Source: an uncultured bacterium (GTDB lineage Bacteria > Gemmatimonadota > Gemmatimonadetes > Longimicrobiales > RSA9). From it: 18,608 nt of DNA. Location: positions 1-18,608 of the forward strand of contig CALBZE010000107.1 of assembly GCA_937889645.1 (NCBI GenBank), given 5' to 3'. The position numbers were made by a program, and so were the translations under genes. How positions within the stretch are numbered: the stretch's first letter is position 1; each line of letters starts with the position of its first letter. Shown piece by piece: positions 13,216-18,608 of the stretch. The notes under the pieces were generated by a model. That model saw only the letters and a program-made list of their open reading frames with translations, searched no databases and was not told where the DNA came from.

Positions 13216-14567
13216 GTTCCACGTTCGATCGCACCGCGCCGCCGACCGTCGGGCCGCCGCCGGCCGTCGTCCCCCCGGCCGTGGAGCGCCACCGCCTCCA
13301 CAACGGCCTCGACGTGCTCGTCGTGCGCCGCCCGGGACTCCCGATCGTGGACCTCCGCCTCGTCGTTCGCGCCGGCGCGGCCGCCGACCTGCCGGAGCGG
13401 GCCGGGCGCGCCAGCCTCGTCGCCGAGATGCTCGACGAGGGGACCCGGCGCTACACCGCGATCGAGTTCGCCGAGGCGCTCGACCGGCTCGGCGCTGAGC
13501 TCGAGATCGCGGCAAACTGGGACGCGACCGTCCTTTCTCTCCACGTCCTGCGCTCGCGCCTCGAGCCCGCGCTCGACCTCATGGCCGAGACCGTCGTCCG
13601 GCCGACCTTCCCGGAGGTCGAGATGCGCCGCGTGCGCGACGAGCGCCTGGCCGACCTCGCCCGCCAGCGCCAGGAGCCCCGCTTCCTCGCCCACGAGACC
13701 TTTTGCGCCGTCGCCTACGGGCAGGGGCACCCGTACGGCGCCACCCTCTCGGGCACGCCGGAAAGCGTTCAGGCCATCGGCCGCGACGAGGTCGAGGCCT
13801 TCTACCGCCAGCACTTCCGCCCCGGGAACGCGTTCCTCGTCGCCGTCGGCGACGTCGACCCCGCGGAACTCTTCCCGCTCCTCGAGCGGACGCTCGGCGC
13901 CTGGGAGCCGGCGACGCCGGCGCCCCCGGCGCCGCCCGGCCGCCCCGCCGCCCGGCCCACGACGATCTTCCTCGTCGATCGGCCCGGCGCGGCGCAGTCG
14001 GAAATCCAGGTCGGCCACGCCGCCGTCCCGCGCGCAACGCCGGACTTCTTCCCGCTCCTCGTCCTCAACACCGTCCTCGGCGGGGCCTTCACGTCCCGTT
14101 TAAACATGGCGCTCCGCGAGGAGAGAGGTTACACCTATGGGGCCGGGTCGCGTTTCGACTTCCGGCTCGGGCCCGGTCCGTTCGTCGCCTCATCGGCCGT
14201 GTTCACGGGCGTGACCGACGACGCGCTGCGGATCTTCGTCGACGAGATCCGTCGGATCCGCGAGGAGCCGGTCACGGCCGACGAGCTCGAGCGGGCCCGG
14301 AACTACGTCGCCCTCGGGCTGCCGCGCCAGCTCGAGACGACGGGGCAGATCGCCCGCACGATCGCCGACATTGAGCTCTACGGCCTTGGCGACGACTACC
14401 TCGCACGATTCATCCAGCGAGTCCGGGCCGTGACGGCGGAGGAAGTGCTCCGCGCGGCGCGCTCGCACCTCGACCCGGAGCACATGGCGCTCGTCGTCGT
14501 CGGGGACCGGGAGCGGATCGAGGAGCCGCTGCGCACACTCGGGCTCGGGCCGGTCGAAATGCCGTAG
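13212..14567 (+). CDS. M16 family protein, zinc-less (alpha-type) subunit, first pair
   Basis: The 451-residue partner has the same two M16 domains, but the zinc motif is replaced by SLVAE (68-72), so it cannot bind catalytic zinc. It keeps the C-terminal Arg-Tyr signature in LGGAFTSRLNMALREERGYTYGAGS, which in M16B heterodimers completes the active site of the catalytic subunit. The proline-rich first 25 residues show no signal peptide. The gene overlaps the catalytic subunit's stop in ATGA (13212-13215), giving balanced expression of the two subunits. The same frame runs open upstream for about 400 codons, but that is a shadow. Substrates are unknown. Confidence 0.92.
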   Translation: MSSTFDRTAPPTVGPPPAVVPPAVERHRLHNGLDVLVVRRPGLPIVDLRLVVRAGAAADLPERAGRASLVAEMLDEGTRRYTAIEFAEALDRLGAELEIAANWDATVLSLHVLRSRLEPALDLMAETVVRPTFPEVEMRRVRDERLADLARQRQEPRFLAHETFCAVAYGQGHPYGATLSGTPESVQAIGRDEVEAFYRQHFRPGNAFLVAVGDVDPAELFPLLERTLGAWEPATPAPPAPPGRPAARPTTIFLVDRPGAAQSEIQVGHAAVPRATPDFFPLLVLNTVLGGAFTSRLNMALREERGYTYGAGSRFDFRLGPGPFVASSAVFTGVTDDALRIFVDEIRRIREEPVTADELERARNYVALGLPRQLETTGQIARTIADIELYGLGDDYLARFIQRVRAVTAEEVLRAARSHLDPEHMALVVVGDRERIEEPLRTLGLGPVEMP

Positions 14568-14601
14568 ACGCTCACATTTTCGAGGGGAGGGGTGGAGCAC
14601 C

Positions 14602-15879
14602 GTGGTTCGAATCCCGTTCGAGACCTACCGGCTGGACAACGGGCTGCGCGTGGTCCTCTCGCGCGATCCTTCCGTGCCCGTCGTCGCGATCAACCTCTGG
14701 TACGGCGTCGGCTCGCGTAACGAGCGGCCCGGCCGGACCGGCTTCGCGCACCTCTTCGAGCACATGATGTTCCAGGGCTCGGCGCACGTCCCGGAGACGG
14801 CGCACTTCGCCCTGATCGAGCAGGCGGGCGGCTCGCTGAACGGCTCGACCTGGCTCGACCGCACGAATTACTTCGAGACGCTCCCCGCCCACTACCTCGA
14901 GCTGGGGCTCTGGCTCGAGTCCGACCGCATGGGGTGGCTCCTGCCAGCCATGACGCAGGAGAAGCTGGACAATCAGCGGGACGTGGTGAAGAACGAGCGC
15001 CGCTGGCGGGTCGACAACCAGCCGTATGGCGACTGGGACGAGCGGCTCCAGGCGATGGTCTACCCGCCCGACCACCCGTACCACCATTCGGTGATCGGCT
15101 CGATGGAGGACCTGGACGCGGCGAGCCTGGAGGACGTCGAGGAGTTCTTCCGCACCTACTACGCGCCGAACAACGCGGTCCTCACCCTCTGCGGCGAGTT
15201 CGACCCGGCGCAGGCGCGCGACCTGATCGAGCGGTACTTCGGCGAGATCCCGCGCGGGCCCGAGGTGCCGCCGCTCCCCGGCCGGACCGAGATCCCGCCG
15301 CTGATCGGCGGCGAGGTCCGCGAGCGGGTCGAGCAAGACATCTCGCTGCCGCGCCTCTACCTGGCGTACCGTATCCCGCCTTACGGCGACGACGAGTTCT
15401 ACACCGCCGCCGTCGCCTCGCACGTCCTGGCGTGGGGGAAGGCGTCGCTCCTGTACCGCTCGCTCGTCCGCGACAGGCGGCTGGCGCAGGACGTCGTCGC
15501 CTACGCCTTCCCGATCGTGGTCGGCTCGGCGATGCTCGTCCTCTGGGCGACGGCTCGACCCGGCGTCGAGCCCGAGCGCCTCGAGGCCGCGCTCCTCGAC
15601 GAGATCGAGGCGCTCGCCCGCGTCGAGGACCGCGAGGTCGAACGCGCGATCCACCTCCTAGAGACCCGGCGCCTGATCGACCTCCAGCGCGTCGACGAGC
15701 GCGCGGACCAGCTCTCGATGTTCACCATGCTCTTCGACGATCCGGACCGGATCAACACCGAGCTGGACCGACTCAAGGCGGTGACCACGGCGGACGTGCG
15801 AAGCTTCGCCGAGCGGTTCCTCGGCGCGGACAACCGCGCCTCGCTCCTCTACGTCCCTCGCACCGGAGGCGCCGCATGA
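14602..15879 (+). CDS. M16 zinc peptidase, catalytic (beta-type) subunit, second pair
   Basis: This 425-residue paralogue of the first catalytic subunit has zinc ligands His50, Glu53, His54 (HLFEH) and Glu132 (NERR). Large blocks match the first copy, for example RMGWLLPAMT, EKLD and QRDVVKNERR, and a 45-bp stretch over the zinc site is identical in DNA (14719-14763 against 12046-12090). The C-terminal part again lacks the Arg-Tyr pair (LVRDRRLAQDV). No signal peptide is seen. The GTG start follows a GGAGGGGTGGAG tract and lies 34 bases after the preceding gene, so it belongs to the same transcript. Substrate preference probably differs from the first copy, but that is inference. Confidence 0.92.
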   Translation: MVRIPFETYRLDNGLRVVLSRDPSVPVVAINLWYGVGSRNERPGRTGFAHLFEHMMFQGSAHVPETAHFALIEQAGGSLNGSTWLDRTNYFETLPAHYLELGLWLESDRMGWLLPAMTQEKLDNQRDVVKNERRWRVDNQPYGDWDERLQAMVYPPDHPYHHSVIGSMEDLDAASLEDVEEFFRTYYAPNNAVLTLCGEFDPAQARDLIERYFGEIPRGPEVPPLPGRTEIPPLIGGEVRERVEQDISLPRLYLAYRIPPYGDDEFYTAAVASHVLAWGKASLLYRSLVRDRRLAQDVVAYAFPIVVGSAMLVLWATARPGVEPERLEAALLDEIEALARVEDREVERAIHLLETRRLIDLQRVDERADQLSMFTMLFDDPDRINTELDRLKAVTTADVRSFAERFLGADNRASLLYVPRTGGAA

Positions 15880-17237
15880 GCACCGTCCAGCGTGACCGGC
15901 CGCCCGCGCCCGGCCAGATCCGGCCCCTGGTCTTCCCAGCCATCGAGCGCAGGCGCCTCGACAACGATCTCGCCGTCCTGGCCGCGCGCCACGGCGACCT
16001 GCCGCTCGTGACTGCGATGCTCGTCGTCGACGCGGGCGCGGCCGGCGACCCCGCGCGCAAGGCGGGGCTCGCTCGGCTCACGACCGATGCCCTCGAGACC
16101 GGGACCCGCACCCGCTCCGCCGACCAGATCGCCTGGGAGCTCGAGCACCTCGGCATCGAGCTGCAAGCCACGGCCACCTGGGACGCCGCCATCCTGAGCA
16201 TCACGGCGCCTCGCGAGCGCCTCGAAGCCGCTCTCGAACTCTTCGCCGACATCGTCCGCCACCCCGCGTTCCCCGAAGCGGAGGTCGATCGCCTGCGCGA
16301 CGAGCAGCTCGCGACCATCCTCCAGAACCGCAAGGAGCCGCGCGCGCTCGCCAACGACATGGCGGCGCACTTCATCTTCGCGGAAGGCGTGCCCTATGGC
16401 CGGCCGCTGATCGGCACCACCGCGTCCGTCCAGGCGCTCACCCGCGACGACGTCGAGGCGTTCTACCGCACGCACTACCTGCCCAACGCGTCGTCGCTCC
16501 TCTTCGTGGGGCACATCGACGCCGACACGGCCCGTGACCTCGCCGACCGCCACTTCGGCGACTGGCCAGCCGGCCAGCCGACGACCCCGGAGTTCGAGGT
16601 CGTCCCGGGCGTCGAGACGCGCACCGTCTTCATCGTCGACCGGCCGGGCTCCGTCCAGTCCGAGATCCGCATCGGCGACATCGGCGTCGCGCGCCACCAC
16701 GAGGATTACTTCCCGCTCCTCGTCATGAACACGATCCTGGGCGGCGCCTTCACCAGCCGCCTCAACATGAGCCTCCGCGAGCGCCACGGCTTCACCTACG
16801 GCGCGAGGAGCGGCTTCGCGTTCCGCAAGCGCCCGGGCCCGTTCATCGTCCAGGCCGCCGTCGCCACGGACGTCACCGCCCGCGCCGTCGAGGAGGCGCT
16901 CAAGGAGATGACCGCGCTCCGCGAAGAGGGCGCGTCCGAGCAGGAGGTCGCCGCCGCGCGCGATTACCTGCGCGGGATCCTCCCGCTCCAGCTCCAGACC
17001 ACGGAGCAGCTCGCCTCACGCCTGGCGGACATCGTCATCTTCGACCTGCCGGACGATTACTTCCAGCAGTACCGCCAGCGAATCGCCGACGTCTCGCCCG
17101 ACGACGTGCACCGCGTCGCACGCGAGCACCTCCGCCTCGATCGCCTCGCCATCGTCGTCGTCGGGGATGCCGAGCGCATCGCCCCCGGCCTCGAAAGCCT
17201 CGACGTCGGCACGGTCGTGATCCACCAAGATTATTGA
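15876..17237 (+). CDS. M16 family protein, zinc-less (alpha-type) subunit, second pair
   Basis: The 453-residue partner of the second catalytic subunit. The zinc motif position reads RLTTD (67-71), so it is non-catalytic. It keeps LGGAFTSRLNMSLRERHGFTYGARS, the Arg-Tyr substrate-binding signature, and conserved VDRPGSVQSEIRIG. It starts in an ATGA overlap (15876-15879), exactly like the first pair, which supports duplication of a whole two-gene cassette. No signal peptide is seen. It is the last gene of the apgM unit; a GC-rich hairpin lies 34 bases after its stop. Confidence 0.92.
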   Translation: MSTVQRDRPPAPGQIRPLVFPAIERRRLDNDLAVLAARHGDLPLVTAMLVVDAGAAGDPARKAGLARLTTDALETGTRTRSADQIAWELEHLGIELQATATWDAAILSITAPRERLEAALELFADIVRHPAFPEAEVDRLRDEQLATILQNRKEPRALANDMAAHFIFAEGVPYGRPLIGTTASVQALTRDDVEAFYRTHYLPNASSLLFVGHIDADTARDLADRHFGDWPAGQPTTPEFEVVPGVETRTVFIVDRPGSVQSEIRIGDIGVARHHEDYFPLLVMNTILGGAFTSRLNMSLRERHGFTYGARSGFAFRKRPGPFIVQAAVATDVTARAVEEALKEMTALREEGASEQEVAAARDYLRGILPLQLQTTEQLASRLADIVIFDLPDDYFQQYRQRIADVSPDDVHRVAREHLRLDRLAIVVVGDAERIAPGLESLDVGTVVIHQDY

Positions 17238-17242
17238 TGGAC

Positions 17243-17271
17243 TTGAACTTACGTGCGTGATGCGCGATCTT
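17243..17271 (+). promoter_or_regulatory. Weak candidate promoter of the NUDIX gene
   Basis: TTGAAC (17243-17248), a 17-bp spacer, then GATCTT followed by GG. The -35 element is good and the -10 element is poor, though it shares ATCTTGG with the promoter at 1854-1882. Its predicted start falls inside the strong hairpin at 17272-17307. Confidence 0.3.
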
Positions 17272-17307
17272 GGTCCCGGGCGGTCCCGCGCACGGGACCG
17301 CGGGACC
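17272..17307 (+). terminator. Strong GC hairpin after the M16 operon
   Basis: Arms GGTCCCGGGCGGTCCCG and CGGGACCGCGGGACC pair over 15 bp with a 2-nt bulge and the 4-nt loop CGCA. It lies 34 bases after the last M16 stop and 28 bases before the NUDIX ATG. No U tract follows, so it is not a classical intrinsic terminator; it may pause polymerase, protect the mRNA 3' end or act as a leader structure. Confidence 0.4.
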
Positions 17308-17335
17308 CTGATTGCGTACCGCGCCGGCTCCGACC

Positions 17336-17965
17336 ATGGAAAACAACCCGGATGTCCTGACGGCGGCCGCCTTCGCGCAGGCACCGGCGCCCGTCGACCC
17401 GGCGGGCACCGAGCCCGGCCGTCTCGAGAGTCGCGTCGTGCACAGCGGACGCGTGGTCCATCTGTCCGTCGACCGCGTGCGGTTCCCCGACGGGTCCACG
17501 GGTGAACTGGAAATGGTTCGCCACTCCGGCGCCGCCGCGGTGCTGCCGGTCCTGGACGCGCCGGACGCGCCCGACCCGCGCGTCATCCTCATTCGCCAAT
17601 ACCGGTACGCCGCCGGTGGATACCTCCTCGAGGTGCCGGCCGGACGGCCGCGGCGGCCCGGCGAGCCGTGGGAGGAGTGCGCGCGGCGAGAGCTGGAGGA
17701 AGAGGCCGCGGTCCGGGCGGGACGGCTCGTCCGGCTCGGCGCCATCTACACCACGCCCGGTTTCACCGACGAGCGGATCCACCTCTTCCTCGCGCTCGAC
17801 GTGACTCCCGGCAAGCAGGAGCTCGATGAGGACGAGTTCGTCGAGCCGGTCGTCCTCACGCTCTCTGACGCGCTCGCCCGCGTGCGCTCCGGCGAGATCG
17901 TCGACGCCAAGACGATCTGCACGCTCCACCTCGCGGCGCAGCGGTTGGGCGCGAAGGAATTCTGA
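17336..17965 (+). CDS. NUDIX hydrolase, ADP-ribose pyrophosphatase-like
   Basis: The 209-residue protein should hydrolyse a nucleoside diphosphate linked to another moiety, most likely ADP-ribose to AMP and ribose 5-phosphate. Evidence is the Nudix catalytic core RRELEEE (117-123) after LLEVPAGRPRRPGE (97-110), preceded by the family-typical VILIRQYRYAAGGYLLE. A Pro within YTTPGFTDERIHLFLA (138-153), shortly after the box, is typical of the ADPRase subfamily. The box is slightly unusual: six residues, not five, separate Gly103 from Glu110, and the closing Gly is Ala125. The catalytic glutamates are intact. The ATG at 17336 lacks a clear Shine-Dalgarno site; a TTG at 17312 would add eight residues. 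It is transcribed in the same direction as the M16 operon, 98 bases away. Confidence 0.88.
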   Translation: MENNPDVLTAAAFAQAPAPVDPAGTEPGRLESRVVHSGRVVHLSVDRVRFPDGSTGELEMVRHSGAAAVLPVLDAPDAPDPRVILIRQYRYAAGGYLLEVPAGRPRRPGEPWEECARRELEEEAAVRAGRLVRLGAIYTTPGFTDERIHLFLALDVTPGKQELDEDEFVEPVVLTLSDALARVRSGEIVDAKTICTLHLAAQRLGAKEF

Positions 17966-17986
17966 TCTGTCCACTTCCGATTCCGC

Positions 17987-18008
17987 ACTGTCCTATGTGG
18001 AGGACAGT
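17987..18008. repeat. Inverted repeat after the NUDIX gene
   Basis: ACTGTCC and GGACAGT, 7-bp arms around an 8-base centre, 21 bases after the NUDIX stop. No U tract follows. It could be an mRNA end structure or an operator for the downstream sigma factor gene. Confidence 0.35.
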
Positions 18009-18057
18009 CGGCCCGGCCGGGTGCCGCGGGGGCGAAGTGGCGATGTTGTGAAAAATC

Positions 18058-18131
18058 AAGCGGTTATGCCGCTTTCGGGAGCGCGGCGTTGGCCGCCGGG
18101 CATGGCACGGGACGTGCACCCTCCCGGTGCC
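18058..18131. other. Two further hairpins upstream of the sigma factor gene
   Basis: AAGCGG-TTATG-CCGCTT (18058-18074) is followed by TTC and preceded by AAAAATC, so it is a weak terminator-like element for the NUDIX transcript. A second dyad pairs GGCACGGGA (18104-18112) with TCCCGGTGCC (18122-18131), with one bulged base. The rest of the 233-bp gap (17966-18198) has no gene I can support and no clear promoter. Confidence 0.3.
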
Positions 18132-18198
18132 CAACCGGACAAAATCGGCCGAAGGTTCCGCCGATGGGCCGCCGCGCTCCCTCTCGATGGGGGTACTC

Positions 18199-18608
18199 AT
18201 GATCGACGTCTTGCCTGGCGGTGCACAGAAGAAAGTGGTCCAGCCGGCCGCGCAGCCGTTGCGCGAGCTGGACGACAGCGCGATCGTCGCCCGCTTCCTC
18301 GCGGGGGACAAGCGGGCGTTCACGGAGCTGGTGGACCGCTACCACGTACGTCTGCTGAACTTCATTTACCGCACGATCGGGGATCGTGATCGGGCGGAGG
18401 ATCTGGTTCAGGAGACGTTCATCCGGGTGTACCGGCATCTGCATCGGTTCGACCAGTCGAAGAAGTTCTCGACGTGGGCGTACACGATCGCGAGCAACCT
18501 GGCGAAGAACGAGTTGCGGAACCGCTCGCGGAATCCGCTGGTCCTCTTCCAGACGATCAAGAAGAACTGGGAGGCGGACCACCGGCCGCTGGAGTGGGAG
18601 GACAACAC
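18199..18608 (+). CDS. ECF-type RNA polymerase sigma factor, truncated by window edge
   Basis: About 136 residues are visible. After a short N-terminal extension (about 1-25), region 2 of sigma-70 appears: IVARFLAGDKRAFTELVDRYH, then NFIYRTIGDRDRAEDLVQETFIRVYRHL (about 54-81, core binding) and FSTWAYTIASNLAKNELRNRSR (about 89-110, -10 recognition). The frame reaches the right edge without a stop, so region 4 lies outside the window. The ATG at 18199 follows GGGGG by 6 bases; an in-frame ATG at 18187 lacks a site. ECF factors redirect RNA polymerase to stress or envelope genes and are often controlled by an anti-sigma gene downstream, which cannot be checked here. Confidence 0.9.
   Translation, partial: MIDVLPGGAQKKVVQPAAQPLRELDDSAIVARFLAGDKRAFTELVDRYHVRLLNFIYRTIGDRDRAEDLVQETFIRVYRHLHRFDQSKKFSTWAYTIASNLAKNELRNRSRNPLVLFQTIKKNWEADHRPLEWEDN

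Noticed and set aside
11506..15654. Minus-strand frames (669, 322 and 360 codons) opposite the M16 genes
   Set aside because: They contain no family signature and their ends do not respect gene boundaries; the plus strand encodes clear M16 motifs in each place.

Overview
The window is about 70% G+C and almost fully coding. It looks like a chromosomal segment of a free-living Gram-negative bacterium. The gene mix is bacterial lipoproteins, a TolB-like propeller, an archaeal-type ApgM phosphoglycerate mutase, a Ser/Thr kinase, an ECF sigma factor and MPP-like M16 peptidase pairs. This would fit Gemmatimonadota or a similar high-GC phylum, but the taxonomic guess is weak and rests on gene content only. 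I see no rRNA, tRNA, CRISPR array, transposase or prophage gene.

Left part (1-4809): a possible minus-strand gene start leaves the left edge. Next come a small proline-rich protein (86-328, minus) and a membrane-bound GGDEF diguanylate cyclase (454-1662, minus). A divergent two-gene plus-strand unit follows: a polytopic membrane protein of unknown function (2022-3287) overlapping a lipoprotein with a von Willebrand A fold and intact MIDAS (3284-4081). Its promoter (1854-1882) is followed by a perfect 21-bp palindrome. A TetR-family regulator (4180-4809) has a near-consensus promoter and a 15-bp palindrome at its predicted transcription start, which suggests autoregulation.

Middle (4826-9567, all minus): reading in the transcribed direction, the genes are an exported L,D-transpeptidase, a single-domain response regulator, a Ser/Thr protein kinase and a lipoprotein L,D-transpeptidase. 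The last three overlap. After a 182-bp gap comes an exported TolB-like beta-propeller. The gap holds a strong G-quadruplex motif and four copies of the 8-bp palindrome GGGCGCCC. The cluster puts signalling proteins between two cell-wall cross-linking enzymes.

Right part (9853-17237, plus): a six-gene unit contains apgM, a TPR protein and two consecutive pairs of M16 peptidases. Each pair is a zinc-competent subunit followed by a zinc-less subunit overlapping it by 4 bases. The pairs appear to be a tandem duplication and include a 45-bp identical stretch over the zinc site. No M16 protein has a recognisable signal peptide. After a GC-rich hairpin comes an ADP-ribose-pyrophosphatase-like NUDIX hydrolase (17336-17965). 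An ECF sigma factor begins at 18199 and is cut by the right edge.

Start codons were chosen from Shine-Dalgarno sites and gene overlaps, so several CDSs are shorter than the longest open frames.
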